Of a DNA stretch of 64,000 nt, positions 42,050-53,624 are shown in pieces. The stretch lies in NCBI GenBank assembly GCA_945910005.1, contig OX246749.1, positions 26,934,679 through 26,998,678 of the forward strand, in the 5' to 3' direction. Position numbers and translations under genes: made by a program. The notes under the pieces were generated by a model, which ran no database searches, was not told the origin of the DNA, and saw only the letters and a list, made by a program, of their open reading frames with translations. This DNA comes from Isoperla grammatica (taxonomy: Eukaryota > Arthropoda > Insecta > Plecoptera > Perlodidae). The stretch's first letter is position 1, and every line of letters starts with the position of its first letter.

Positions 42050-43095
42050 CATGCCAACAATCGCCCTTATGACATCATTATTGCCAGGATTAAGATTCCA
42101 CTGCAACTTAACTGGTGTTTTAGGGTTTAGAAGATTTTTAAACGTTGTATGGGTCGCTCCACATGCACCTATTGTGCTATTACGGCTGATAACAGTCTCT
42201 CGTCTTCACTCAATTGGTTTGCTTTCTTTAGTGCACGAGGGTTTTTAGGTTCAAAATAATAAAACTCTTCTAGACAATAATTAATTATGTTTTGCATATT
42301 TTTATAAGTATCCTCATAATGTGTGTGACTTACCTGAGACAAAATTAACTAAATACATCAATGAAGTGTATGATGTGTCGTCACACACATAGCTTATAAT
42401 TACACAATATTATAACGAAATACAAGTTACTTCAATTACTGTACATATTAGGATTTGTTTAGTAGCAAAAGAGGAAGCTGTTATTCAATATATCCATGGT
42501 CAATATTAATGGCAAGTAGGTGTTAGCAATTTTAATTAAAACATTACACAAAAAAACAACATAATACAAATTCGAAATGTTTGGTCACAAAACCCAGCCT
42601 TACATTAATGTAAATTCACATATTTAAGATCTATAGAGATTGCTACACAGCCATAGTTTTGAGTAAATGATTGGTTTGCCGTTCGATACATATTTCAGTA
42701 CCTATCGATAATCGAGCAAGGAAAATTGATTATCTAACGTAGTTATTGATTTAAAAAATATTGATCGATAATCAAATCAAAACTACCGTTATATCGGGCA
42801 TACGAGTTAGACTTGTTGTGGGTGTAGCCAGGGCTCGAAATGAACGGCAGCCTAGCAGCCTGGTTTTATGCAGATAGCCAGATAAAGATAAAAAGGAAAA
42901 TGGTTGCTACAGAAAGAAACTCTTTACAGACTTAGTTACATTTTGAAAGGAAATAAAATTTTAAAAAAATATCACATTTAGTCTACTTACTCAGTAACTG
43001 AACTGATTTTCAGCGGGGGACTTTAATTTAAAGCGCTAAACCAACCCTGTACGCTCCGAACACCATCGACGAGTGAGCGATAACCAATCAAAGAT
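42050..43095. other. AT-rich DNA
   Basis: ATCGATAATC-type words cluster at 42705-42775. No gene recognised. Confidence 0.4.
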
Positions 43096-43099
43096 GATG

Positions 43100-43391
43100 A
43101 TGATATTTGGGCTTAACGTCTCATACTTTTGCAACGAGGCTAATCGAGACAATGAGTGGGTGATATATGAAGATGAATTAGGGGGCTGTTTGGAGGAAAG
43201 GGGCATATATGAGGGCAGGGTTGAAAGGGGAAGGGGGAGGAAAAGGGAGGGGGGAGGATGTGGACTGCATTTCGTCTAACTTCTCCTCCTCGACCTGTCC
43301 GGCTAGGGTGTCCCTACCAGAAGCATACGCTTCCGCCGGCATAGCTCTAGGAATCATTAAAGCACGCAAACCTGCCCACCGCGATAAGGTA
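43100..43391 (-). mobile_element. H-type retroposon, minus strand, 5'-truncated by about 16 bp
   Basis: Shared tail at the left (GATATTTGGGCTTAACGTC), head at the right ending CCTGCCCACCGCGATAAGG. The start of the head, before CCTTATCG, is missing. Confidence 0.75.
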
Positions 43392-43975
43392 AACAAACTC
43401 CCCCTCAGGAAAGCTTCACACTCGCGTAATCTAAGAAACGTCAATGAAATAACCATATTCCCTCACACGACCACCGGCTTCAGGAAATCCCTCCACCTAC
43501 AACGCTGCATCAACATACAATAAAATTAAAATTGATTCAAATCTTTCTGATGTACAATTTAAACTAAAACTAAAATCATATCTATTGAATGAACAAACAT
43601 AAAATAAAATATAGCTAAACCTGATATCACAAACCTTCGTATTTGGTGATGGCCATTTATCTTTACTCATAACTGTTACCTCATTATGCTACATGTTTTA
43701 TTTATTTATGTTGCACATACTGTAAAATTTAATGTCTCATGACTTGACTATTATCATCAATTAATTATGTTATGTAAACATTCTACTTGTGCTTACTGTA
43801 ATTCTAAAAATTGAAGTGATATTATGCCTTTATAGATCAAGCCACCTTATAATAATAAATTATTATGTAAATTAGTCGTAAGATAGTTTAGTTAGGTTAG
43901 TTAAGATCAACTGTAAGAGAAGCCATCTCGGCTTAAATTCGCCTTTTTCTTCAACTAAGAAAATAAAGACATTAT
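43392..43975. other. AT-rich DNA
   Basis: No gene recognised; a short (ATT)n run sits at 43973-43993. Confidence 0.4.
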
Positions 43976-44204
43976 TATTATTATTATTATTATCTTTATT
44001 TATCACATCACCAGATGGCAGGTACATTATTAGTCTACAGCACCAAAGGTGATCCTCACCTCTTAGGTGCTGCAACCACACATTACAAAATATGACATTA
44101 CAAAGATTTTACACGTTACAAAGATAATAACATTTTAAAAAGATTTTACATATCACAAAGATTATTATATTACACATAAATCAAATATAGTTGAATTCAT
44201 GACA

Positions 44205-44285
44205 CCGCGTGGCCCCGCGGTGCGACGCGGTACGAACCCGGGCCAACCCAAAACACCCGCACCGCATCGCAGGACCACGCAATGT
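44205..44285. repeat. GC-rich imperfect hairpin downstream of the R2-type domain
   Basis: GCGTGGCCCCGCGGTGCG at about 44208 is mirrored by a diverged reverse complement ending CATCGCAGGACCACGC. One arm contains a B-box-like GGTTCGTACC on the minus strand. It sits in the probable 3' UTR of the element whose endonuclase domain ends at 44357 and could be its RT recognition structure. Confidence 0.4.
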
Positions 44286-44356
44286 CATAAATTCTACATA
44301 AAACAATTATATAAACATAACATAAAGACTTCAATATAAAAAATGATATCAAAATA

Positions 44357-44983
44357 TTATAGAACCTTTCTCAAAATGCGAGCAGTACCCAGAATGGCTG
44401 TCTTCTGTAGTTCCCTTGTGTTATGTTGTCCTGGTATATCTTCTAAATAATTTTGAAATGTTTTGCTGATGGCACCTGTCGCTCCAATTATGATCGGGAT
44501 TACCTTTGTCCGCATCCCCCACATTCTCTGGGTTTCAATTTGTAAGTCTTTGTATTTGGTTTTCTTTTGCGCCTCCTTAGTTGTGATGTTATTGTCAGAG
44601 GGCACCGCTACATCCACCATAATACATTGTCTATTCTCATGATCTTTAATAATTATGTCTGGCTTATTATGCTGAATATATCGATCTGTGTAGACTTGAC
44701 TATCCCAGAGTAATGTTATTGAGCCTTGATGTATTGTACTTATTGGATGATGCTCGTACCAATTAGTACAAACATCTATATTATAGAAACGACATATATC
44801 CCAGTGCAGACGTGCACAAACCCGGTTATGTCGCTCTATATACTCATGTTTGGCCAAAATTGGGCAACCTGATACAATGTGGTCCACTGTCTCATTAAAT
44901 TGTTTACAAAGACGACAATGAGCATCAGTTCGGGTCTTATAAATTTTTTTCTCAATATATCTGGTTTTCAATGCTTGGTCTTG

Positions 44984-44984
<1 letters not shown>
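44357..44984 (-). pseudogene. R2-type LINE: C-terminal zinc knuckle and restriction-like endonuclease
   Basis: The frame reads ALKTRYIEKKIYKTRTDAHC, then CRLC...HIVSGC (CCHC knuckle), RHNRVCARLHWDICRFY, KPDIIIKDHENRQCIMVDVA (the PD...D endonuclease core), YKDLQIETQRMWGMRTKVIP and a conserved end LQKTAILGTARILRKVL. This is the target-nicking domain at the C-terminus of R2-group LINE proteins. The frame is open but begins exactly where a (TTA)n run starts, and the reverse transcriptase is absent, so it is a 5'-truncated copy. Confidence 0.75.
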
Positions 44985-45027
<43 letters not shown>

Positions 45028-45030
45028 TAA
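44985..45030. repeat. (TTA)n microsatellite
   Basis: About 14 uninterrupted TTA units between the R2-type fragment and AT-rich DNA; on the minus strand it precedes the truncated start of the LINE. Confidence 0.85.
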
Positions 45031-45185
45031 ATTACGTTTTTTAGGGTTTAAGGTAGATTTATTATTGTTTACTTGGTGACAGGAGGGGAATTGTTCGAAA
45101 ATCAAAACCAAAGTGAATTGAAATGTACATTCGCATTTTATTTATTTCAGGTACATATTATCGTTAGTTTTATATGGAACTGCAT

Positions 45186-46610
45186 TCAGTCTTCTTCCCG
45201 GTCAACTGTTGGCCACGATACGATGAAACTGCAGAAGGCTAGATGTTCCTGCTCAGTGTACTGCATCACTTTAACAATGTCCGCTATTTTCTTGGCATTG
45301 ATGGTAACATGATCTCCCACATATGCCTTCTTGATCGGCATCGTGGGACTTTCCGAAGCAGCAATGCGGAGCGGGAAGGTGTTTTTTATTAGACCTCCGC
45401 TGATGTCTTTTGCAACTACCGTGCCCCTTGCGCCTGTAGTGTACTGAAACTCCATAAACTTGCTGATGGCAAACGGGGCACCTTCTTATCCCGAGGCACA
45501 TATCTATTTGCCGACTCTAATGACAAGACAGTTTTCTTGTAGAACTTTGGCCACCAGGTGTTGAAGTCGAGGATATCTACAGTATGGGTCTTTTTCACGA
45601 TAAACTTTCCCTGACTGCTTTACTTGCTTTTACCATCATTTCTACATACTCCATGGGAGTATAGAGGATTCATTAATGGGGCTTAACGTCTCCTATTTTC
45701 GCAACTATGGCCAATCGAGACGATGAGCGGGTAATAATGAAGATGAGAAAGATGATGATGAAGAATAAAGCCACATCCGAATCAAATCCATTGTACGTCG
45801 CGTGGGTCGTCATACGGGAGTCCAGCAAAGGAGGGGCAGGGCCATGTGGGAGGAGAAATATTCAGTGGGACAGTGGGGGGGAGGGGCAGGGTCTTTTTTT
45901 GTCGCCTCTTACGACAAGCAGAGTCACTCTGGGCCTATTCTACCCTGGGCCGAGACGGGTCTCCTTTTGTCGCCTCTTACGACTAGCAGAGTCACTCTAG
46001 GCCTGTTCTTCCCCAGGCCCAGACGGGACATGGGAGTATAGACTCGATCACACTTTTTTTAAACTCTTTTAACGAGACCGAAGTCCCGATCTCATGGCAG
46101 GAACGTATGGCCACGTATAGGAAAGTATTGTATAACTTCACCGAACCGTCCCATGTCAACTAGTGCCATGCACAACCGAATCATCGCATGATTCTTATTT
46201 TGTCCCGGAGATCCGTCGCAAAACAAATAAAGTTCCTGGACAGTATCTTGTATGTTTTCAGTAATATAGTTAAGAATGAAGGATGCGGCCTCATTAGCCC
46301 CCTTTTTACATATACCCTCATGATACACGTAAAATAGTGACTCTCCAGTTGTAATGTTTTTTAGACCAAAAACAGTTACGTAATGCTGACGAAGATAAAT
46401 AATATCTTGGACAGGTATTTGTGGCAGTGGAAAATTCTGCATGAGATCAAAGCAGATAGCAAACACTTTGTCATTAGCTGCACACTTCTCCGACATACTA
46501 CTTAACGTATTGTAAAACGTTTTTGATCGCCGTTGATGGTCCATTTTTTCTGCTACGGCCACTGTTTTTGCTCCGTCATTTAAAGATGGGCTCTTGATCT
46601 TGAAACTCAA
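45186..46610 (-). pseudogene. DUF7869-like (transposon-associated) protein, broken and split by a SINE
   Basis: Minus strand, from 46610: FAICFDLMQNFPLPQIPVQD, then SLFYVYHEGICKKGANEAAS, FCDGSPGQNKNHAMIRL and QYFPIRGHTFLP. The D...DG..GQNKN...GHTF order fits DUF7869-type proteins, which are common and multicopy in arthropods. Two in-frame stops follow (near 46091 and 46058). After the SINE (45666-46027) the protein resumes: EYVEMMVKASKAVRE, then VDILDFNTWWPKFYKK. A frameshift near 45455 precedes MEFQYTTGARGTVVAKDISG, continuing to 45186. The family name is from memory. Confidence 0.55.
45666..46027 (-). mobile_element. D-type SINE, minus strand, with 13-bp target duplication
   Basis: The tail (GGGGCTTAACGTCTCC) is at the left; the core, with the segment CTTACGACTAGCAGAGTCAC present twice, is at the right. 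CATGGGAGTATAG flanks both ends, so it inserted into the DUF7869-like sequence. Confidence 0.8.
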
Positions 46611-46679
46611 ATTGTAATAATAATAATCCATAATCCATAATTCCATAATCCATAATTTGAAAAGCAAAAACCGGGACAC

Positions 46680-47010
46680 ATGTACTTTTACATTGTATGG
46701 ACTTGCGTTGGCTAACCGGGGTCCGCCGGAGAGGAAAAACTTTTGGAGTCTATTTTTCCCTCAAGATAGTCTGTAGTGAGATCTGAGACAGGTTGGGAAT
46801 GGGTGGAGGTGGAGTTTGCGGTGCAAACTTAGAAGAGTCAGGTTTCAGGAAATAATAAGTAGGCGCAATGACATTAAAAACTTCAATGTGTCGACGCGTC
46901 GTATTTCCACCAGAATTTTAATTTTTCAAAAAATAGTTCTTATTTCTATTAGAAACATCACAGTCACACCATGCAAAAAATTGGTTGGGAGCAAGGAAGA
47001 CACTATATTA
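46680..47010. other. No recognised gene
   Basis: AT-rich. Confidence 0.35.
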
Positions 47011-47014
47011 CTAA

Positions 47015-47209
47015 TTTTCTCCTCCTACTTGGCCCTGCCCTTCCTTGCTGGACTCCCATAAGACGACCCACGCAACGTACAATGGATCTGATTCGGATAT
47101 GGCTTTATTCTTCATCGTCATCTTTATCATCTTCATTATCAGCCGCTCATCGTCTCGATTAGCCATTGTTGCAAAAATATGAGACGGTTAGCCCCATTAA
47201 TCAATCAAT
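47015..47209 (+). mobile_element. D-type SINE 3' part
   Basis: From TCTCCTCCTACTTGGCCC to GTTAGCCCCATTAATCAATC. Confidence 0.65.
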
Positions 47210-47271
47210 TGAAACATAATTCTTCACTTTTGCACATATATTTCTTGCATTATAATACCATTCGCACTTAC

Positions 47272-47362
47272 CTTCTGTTACAAATACATGATTGTCGTTT
47301 TGTATTATGGGAACGTTATTTTCGTCCACGACAATTTGAGCAGATACACAAGCAGACTCCAT
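47272..47362 (-). CDS. Candidate first coding exon next to a minisatellite
   Basis: ATG at 47362 opens MESACVSAQIVVDENNVPII, then QNDNHVFVTE, ending at a strong donor AAG|GTAAGTGCG. 91 bp, phase 1. The 52-bp minisatellite lies just upstream, where a promoter or 5' UTR would be. The next exon was not found; the DUF7869-like pseudogene is downstream on the same strand but nothing links them. Confidence 0.35.
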
Positions 47363-47404
47363 TATAACACAAGCACACCAGCTAAATAGGTGGTGCTGCA
47401 TATC

Positions 47405-47925
47405 CTGCATCGATGCAGCTACACCGGACAAAGAAACAACTAGCGGTGTAGCTGCATTGGGACAAAGAAACGCGAGAGTGCTACACTCCTTGCATACATG
47501 CAGAGAGTGCAGGACAAAGGAACGCGAGAGTGCTTCACTCCTTGCACACATGCAGAGAGTGCAGGACAAAGAAACAACTAGCGGTGTAGCTGCATTGGGA
47601 CAAAGAAACGCGAGAGTGCTACACTCCTTGCATACATGCAGAGAGTGTAGGACAAAGAAACGCGAGAGTGCTACACTCCTTGCACACATGCAGAGAGTGC
47701 AGGACAAAGAAACGCGAGAGTGCTACACTCCTTGCACACATGCAGAGAGTGCAGGACAAAGAAACGCGAGAGTGCTACACTCCTTGCACACATGCAGAGA
47801 GTGCAGGACAAAGAAACGCGAGTGCTACACTCCTTGCATACATGCAGAGAGTGCAGGACAAAGGAACGCGAGATTGCTACACTCCTTGCATACATGCAGA
47901 GAGTGCAGGACAAAGAAACGAAGCT
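47405..47925. repeat. 52-bp minisatellite, about 9 copies
   Basis: GACAAAGAAACGCGAGAGTG starts at 47703, 47755 and 47807 (52 bp apart), with shortened units. Two units carry the insert AACTAGCGGTGTAGCTGC. Overlapping open frames on both strands are by-products of the repetition. Confidence 0.8.
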
Positions 47926-48373
47926 AATGGGAAACCTTTTTTACGGAGGTATTTGTATCCTTTCCAACCAACAGCAAATCTTATGCTTAATGCTTTTTAA
48001 TCATCTGGGGTGACCATTTCTCTAATCCGTTTGCCTTCCATCAACACATCTTCGTATTCTTTACTCTAAAATGGACCGCGTAGTTGGATGTTTGATTTTA
48101 ATGTACGGAGTTATTTTCGTGTGTATTGTAGGTCTTTTTTGCAACTTCCAAACGATCATTTGAAAGCGAGTAGGCTATTATAGTAGGTAGTATAGTAGGT
48201 AGTATTTGCAAAGTTGGTGCAACAACAAATAGAGTCTCTACCACACGACATAACAGATGACCTACTGATGAAAATTCTGACATAAATTCATCAGTCTAGG
48301 AAGAGTTTCAGGCAGATGTCTAACCTAATGCAACCTATGTCACGAAATCTAAAGAAAAAAAAAACATAATAAA
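47926..48373. other. No recognised gene
   Basis: AT-rich, apart from a tandem TATAGTAGGTAG at 48178-48202. Confidence 0.35.
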
Positions 48374-48981
48374 TCAAGTTAAAATTAGTGTATAGTTGAG
48401 ATGTAGGCCTATAGTGCACTCAAATAACTGTTTTAGGAGTAGGAATGTATTTGACTCACAAACTTGCCTGTATCTGTTGTCAACAGTTCCTTGCAGGACC
48501 ACCGAGGCCCATCCTTCACGATCAATAAAGTCTGGGTATCCCTCAGTTGGCGGTAACATTATATGTGGCTTCAGTCGATAAACAGGAATGTTTGAGGTAT
48601 CTTGTAGCTTTCTTCGACTAGAAACGCAATCTCTGTCGCTTCTACATCGTTGGGGATCATTATCAACCTGAGCATGAGGATGGAATTTATGACTCTGACA
48701 ACAGCGTACACAGTTTGTTGCACAGTACTTTTATGTATTCCAAATTGATGGGCGACAACCCTGTACTCTGCACATGATGCCAGCTTGTACAATGTACAGA
48801 GTAACTGCAACCTATTTTCGTACATCCAATGGCACTTATAACGATGTAGGATCAGGGGACGCCTTTCGCTAAGGATTTCACTTAGCTCCTCAAACGATTT
48901 ACTTCGCATTCGGAAATTGACAACCCAGTCGTCATCCGTAACATGATATTGAACAACCCGAACCCACCACCAGAGGTACAT
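48374..48981 (-). pseudogene. PIF/Harbinger transposase (HARBI1-like) remnant
   Basis: Minus strand from 48981: FRMRSKSFEELSEILSERRP, then LYKLASCAEYRVVAHQFGIH, KSTVQQTVYAVVRVI and YKIPQTFLFID. This is the HTH and start of the nuclease in HARBI1-like transposases. After a frameshift, a second frame gives LPPTEGYPDFIDREGWASVV then LQGTVDNRYRQ, the next conserved block. The catalytic region beyond it is missing. Confidence 0.65.
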
Positions 48982-49396
48982 AATTTATTTTCACCCTGTG
49001 GCGAACTGGTCTTAAGATTACAGGTTGCACAAGATCGCCGAGTACACTATTGTATCTCAATACCGATGCGTAAAAGTGACGTTGCAAAAGTTGCATACGA
49101 TTCCGAAAGTATTTCTCCGCCGCTGTATGACCCTCCTGGTACTGTTTGCCACATTTATTGACAGCGAGAAACAGCTCAACGGAAGAGAAAGCAGCACGAA
49201 CAACAGATCAACGCAAACAAGTCAAGAAACAACATACTTGTGTGCGACACCCTCCGTATCGAGCCTGTCAAGAGACTTCCACTCATGGCGGACGCGTTGC
49301 TGTACATGTTTTCTGTACTGATATCTTTAATGGGCATTAATCGGTGTTAAGTAAAGTTATCAAGGGTGCTACGGACGCGATAAATAATAAGGAAGG
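48982..49396. other. No recognised gene
   Basis: Plus-strand frames here are reverse shadows or lack domains. Confidence 0.3.
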
Positions 49397-49407
49397 GCTG
49401 CGGAGTA

Positions 49408-49717
49408 AGCTTGTCTGGGCCCAGGGTAGAATAGGCCCAGAGTGACTCTGCTAGTCGTAGGAGGTGACAAAAGGGGACCCTGTCCCCCCCCCCCCCCCCC
49501 ACCCCACTGTCCCACTGAATATTTCTCTTCCCACTTGGCCCTGCCCACCCTTGCTGGACTCCCGTATGATGACCCACGCGACGTACAATGGATCTGATTC
49601 GGATGTGGCTTTATTCTTCATCATCATCTTTCTCATCTTCATTATCACCCGCTCATCGTCTCGATTAGCCATTGTTGCATAAATATGAGACGTTAAGCCC
49701 CATTAATCAATCAATCA
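49408..49717 (+). mobile_element. D-type SINE with 11-bp target duplication
   Basis: Core CCCAGGGTAGAATAGGCCC, a C-run, body and tail. GCTGCGGAGTA flanks both ends. Confidence 0.8.
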
Positions 49718-49849
49718 GCTGCGGAGTAGATTAAATAATACAGTGGTTGGATGTGTATGTATATGTTACACTAATTTATCTCAGAAATATATATTGATAG
49801 TAATATATCACACCATACTGATGCATCAATCGACTTTATCATTATTAAT

Positions 49850-49952
49850 TATTATCATCATCATAACTATCATAATCATCATCCTTATCATCATCATTAT
49901 CAATCATCATCGTCATCATTAATCACCACCACCATCATCATCATCATCATCA
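49850..49952. repeat. (ATC)n-rich microsatellite
   Basis: Irregular ATCATC/ATTATC runs. Confidence 0.7.
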
Positions 49953-50178
49953 CCCTGTCCCTTCCCTCCCACTGTCCCACTGAATATTTCTCCTCCCACT
50001 TGGCCCTGCCCACCCTTGCTGGACTCCCGTATGACGACCCACGCGACGTACAATGGATCTGATTCGGATGTGGCTTATTCTTCATCATCATCTTTCTCAT
50101 CTTCATTATCACCCGCTCATCGTCTCGATTGGCCATAGTTGCGAAAATATGAGACGTTAAGCGCCATTAATCAATCAT
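49953..50178 (+). mobile_element. D-type SINE 3' part
   Basis: From CTCCCACTGTCCCACTGAAT to the CCATTAATCAATC tail; the core is missing. Confidence 0.65.
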
Positions 50179-50214
50179 TTTTATTAATCATCATAATCAA
50201 TCTAAATACTAGAA

Positions 50215-50300
50215 TTTCTACCCACTCATCGTCTTGATTAGCCAAGTTGCAAAAATATATATAAGACGTTAAGCCCAAATATCAATCAATCAATCTAGTA
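50215..50300 (+). mobile_element. Retroposon tail fragment
   Basis: CCCACTCATCGTCTTGATTAG to AAGCCCAAATATC with ATCA repeats; no head. Confidence 0.55.
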
Positions 50301-50370
50301 CTTGGTGTAGTGTTACGAATTGTGTACAGTATTATTCGAAGTGCAAGTAAGTAAGTAGGTATACATTTGA

Positions 50371-50760
50371 CCTGCCCAGGGACTGCTGCCTTATCGTGGT
50401 GGGCAGGTTTGCGTGCTTTGTTGATCCCGAGAGCTATGCCGGCGGAAGCGTATGCTTCTGGTAGGGCCACCCAAGCCGGACTGGTCGAGAAGGAGAAGTT
50501 AGACAAAGTGCAGTCCACACCCCAATCCCCTTTCCCCCCCACTGTCCCATTGAATATTTCTCCTCCCACTTGGCCCTGCCCTCCCTTGCTGGACGCCCGT
50601 ATGACGACTCAAGCGACGTACAATGGATCTGATTCGGATGTGGCTTTATTCTTCATTATTATCTTTCTCATCTTCATTATCACCCGCTCATCGTCTCGAT
50701 TAGCCATCGTTGCATAAATATGAGACGTTAAGCCCCATTAATAAATAAATAAAATCAATC
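50371..50760 (+). mobile_element. Chimeric H/D retroposon with 12-bp target duplication
   Basis: H head (CCTGCCCAGGGACTGC) joined to D body and tail. GTATACATTTGA flanks both ends. Confidence 0.8.
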
Positions 50761-50830
50761 GTATACATTTGATTCTAGAATGAAATTAGGTGTAAGTGTA
50801 TGCTAACCTAGAACTGAATATTTGCAGGTC

Positions 50831-52625
50831 ATGTCAAATAAAAAGGTGTCGAGCTACATCACTGCCCAGCTTGATAAAGCCGTGCAGAAGTGCAAGGAAG
50901 GGACAATGTCTATGAGAGCTGTCGCTGCCATCTACGGCATCCCGAAGTCAACAATCAGTGACCGGGTACCCGACAAGCGTAAGGTCGCTCCTATCCGAGG
51001 TCCCACGCCATGCCTGTCCAAGGAGGAGGAAGGTATGCTGTGAGGTGGGTTGTCGAGATGGCAAGGAGGGGGTTCCCCTCATGCAAGAGAACAGTCTGGA
51101 CATGGTCCAGAATATCATTGTCGACGGCGAGAGGGTGATGAAGTTTACCGAGGGTAGGCCCAGCAACAAGTGGTTCCGGAGTTTTATGGGTCGACACAAG
51201 GAACTCTCCAAGAACAAAACCGGGACTATCAGCGAAGATCGAGTGGCAGTTTCGGAAGCCAGCCTCAGGCGTTGGTTTTCTACCCGTAAGGAGTTCCCGG
51301 TGAACGAAGGCTGTGAGGATGGAAGCCGCGTGTTTAACGCTGACAAATCCGGTTTCCTCTTCCATAAATGTAACGAGGGGTACATTGGAGTGAGAGGAGC
51401 GGTCCTGACAAGTATTGCTACGTCACAGGAGAAGAAGCAGGTCACAGTTCTATGGGATTTCGCGGCCAATGGGGATATTGTGCCCCTGTGGTGGTGTACC
51501 CTTAAATACGCGTGCCCCATGCGTTAAATGCTTCCTTCCCAAAGGAGTGGCTTTTGAGGGAGAACGACTCTGGGTGGATGCAGGGCCATATGTTCCTAGA
51601 GAACCTGCACCATTTTAAGGAATGGTCAGTGAGGCCCAGAAACCCGATCGAGCCATTAGTCGATCCCCCACTGCCGGTGTTCCTGATAGACGATGGACAA
51701 AGGAGCGATTTAAACACCAAGGTAAGCGATTCTGTCGCAACAATGCCATTATCCAGTATTGTTTGTTCCCCAACGCTGCGCACATCCTGTTACCTGCAGA
51801 TGTGGGCATTTCTGGGCCCCTCCAGGTCTATTGGGATAGAGTGCTGCAGGCCAACAAGCTGTCGCGCGACGCGAATGGGGTGACGGGTCTCCCCGTCACC
51901 AAAAAGAACTTGAGCGAACCTGTTTTTCTCTTGTTAGGGCGGAGCCATTGAAACAACTACAGTTATCAATTCGTTTTAAAAGTGAAAAGTTATTCCCATT
52001 TAACCCTGATGGGCTCGACTGTTCAAAAAGCATTGGGGATCGAATCTAGTTGGAGCCTTTTCTCCGAAAAGAGGCGGCGGAAGAGACAACGGCAGAAGGA
52101 GTGACATTAAAAGTGACCGAGGAGTGGCTAGTTGCAGCTGGTCACTCCAATGCCTTCGAGGCTGTAGAACGGGGAGCCGTTGACCTTGAACCTGCACTGC
52201 AGGTCATGTACACCTTTTGGCAAGACATGAAAACGGCTGCCAACGAAGTGGTGCTCGATAAGGCCGTAGAAGTCGTCGACGTGACAGTAGATATTGATGA
52301 CAACCTTGAAAAGGCGGAGCTCATTGATGATCTAGTGCTCATCGTAGCAGAATGGATCGACCACTTTGACTCTACTACGCTCCAGTACAACTTCGATATC
52401 CCCGAGTGGAACGACATGGATTGGGACATCGATACTACCGACGCAATGCCTGCGCCACCATTGTCACCATCCGTTCCCTCGACATCAAAGGGAATTACCT
52501 CCACCCCACGTCCATTGTCCGTGGTAGTCACTGTCATCACCGACATCATTCAGCGACCACCTGGTGTTGCCGGCAAACAGAGCGGCTACGCTATTTGCCA
52601 ACCGCGCTGTAAACCATTAGGTTAA
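50831..52625 (+). pseudogene. Pogo/jerky-type (DDE) transposase, multiply frameshifted
   Basis: In order: MSMRAVAAIYGIPKSTISDR (psq-type HTH), then in another frame RRWFSTRKEF and SRVFNADKSGFLFH (first catalytic Asp region). Another frame gives LPVFLIDDGQ, and another AIIQYCLFPNAAHILLPADV and GISGPLQVYWDR (DDE core end). KLFPFNPDGLDCSK (near 51990) is followed by an in-frame stop and an acidic C-terminal tail (MEPFLRKEAAEETT...). At least four frame changes and one stop make it inactive. Such genes derive from Tigger/pogo transposons and are related to jerky and CENP-B. Confidence 0.75.
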
Positions 52626-52920
52626 CTATGCAATATCGTCGCCGCAATAGCAGGTCGATGAAGAGGACCGGACTGCCGATGGACCTGCGTGCACTGCAAT
52701 GGAACTTGGCAGGACGATTACGATGATACAGGTGTAGATCAAATAGTTCGACTGTAACCACTGCAAACGGTATATATGCATGTTTCGTGCACAACCCTTG
52801 AATTTTAGGCTAAGTTCAACTCGAAGGAAGGAGGGGGCAATAAATTAAATAGGCGTTACGAGTGTGACGATTGTGTGACGACCAATGAGTACAGTTGGAT
52901 AACACTTCTCGTTTGAACCA
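52626..52920. other. No recognised gene
   Basis: Probable 3' flank of the pogo-type pseudogene. Confidence 0.35.
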
Positions 52921-53190
52921 CCTGACAGGGACTGCTACCTTATCGTGGTGGGCAGGTTTGCGTGCTTTGTTGATCCCGAGAGCTATGCCGGCGGAAGCGT
53001 ATGCTTCTGGTAGGGCCACCCTAGCTGGACAGGTCGAGGAGGAGAATATGATGACTCACGCGACGTACAATGGATCTGATACGGTTGTGGCTCTATTCTT
53101 CATCGTCATCTTTCTCATCTTCATTATCACCCGCTCATCGTCTCGATTAGCCTTTGTTGCAAAAATATGAGACGTTAAGCCCCATTAATC
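52921..53190 (+). mobile_element. H/D retroposon with deleted middle
   Basis: CCTGACAGGGACTGCTACC head, then a jump from GAGGAGGAGAAT into GACTCACGCGACGTAC and the tail. Confidence 0.65.
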
Positions 53191-53624
53191 AATCATTAAC
53201 CAATCAATGATTGAACTGCTAGGCTAGGCCTACACTGGTCAGTGTAAGATCCAGTGTTGACCAAAGCTATCGTTGTGGTTGGTCTAAGTCTAAAGCAGGA
53301 TGCATTATACCGGAAAAGGAGCTTGCCGTTCTCGTTCCCGGAGCTCCTTCCCGGGTGTATTGTGCACCAAGCATGAGCATAACCCCTCAAGTAAGCAGGA
53401 GTATGCACATTGCATTGTACATGGTTTATATGGTTCACGTTTTTATCCCTATTAATACGTTTTTTCATACTTTTGTTTCAGGTGCAATGCGGTTTAGGAA
53501 TTCTGTCTTTTCAAGACATCCTTTACTGTCAGCAATCTTCTATTTCACTTTAAATCCCAAATACATTTCTCCCCAGTGAAACTGTTTATTTTGTTACTAA
53601 TTTTGTAAATGTCTTAATTTTCAG
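53191..53624. other. No confirmed gene; splice-like signals only
   Basis: An acceptor-like CTTTTGTTTCAG occurs near 53480 and a donor-like GTAAGCAG near 53391. No convincing exon lies between or around them. Confidence 0.3.

Noticed and set aside
47457..47927. Cysteine-containing repeat protein
   Set aside because: Explained by the 52-bp minisatellite, open in several frames on both strands.
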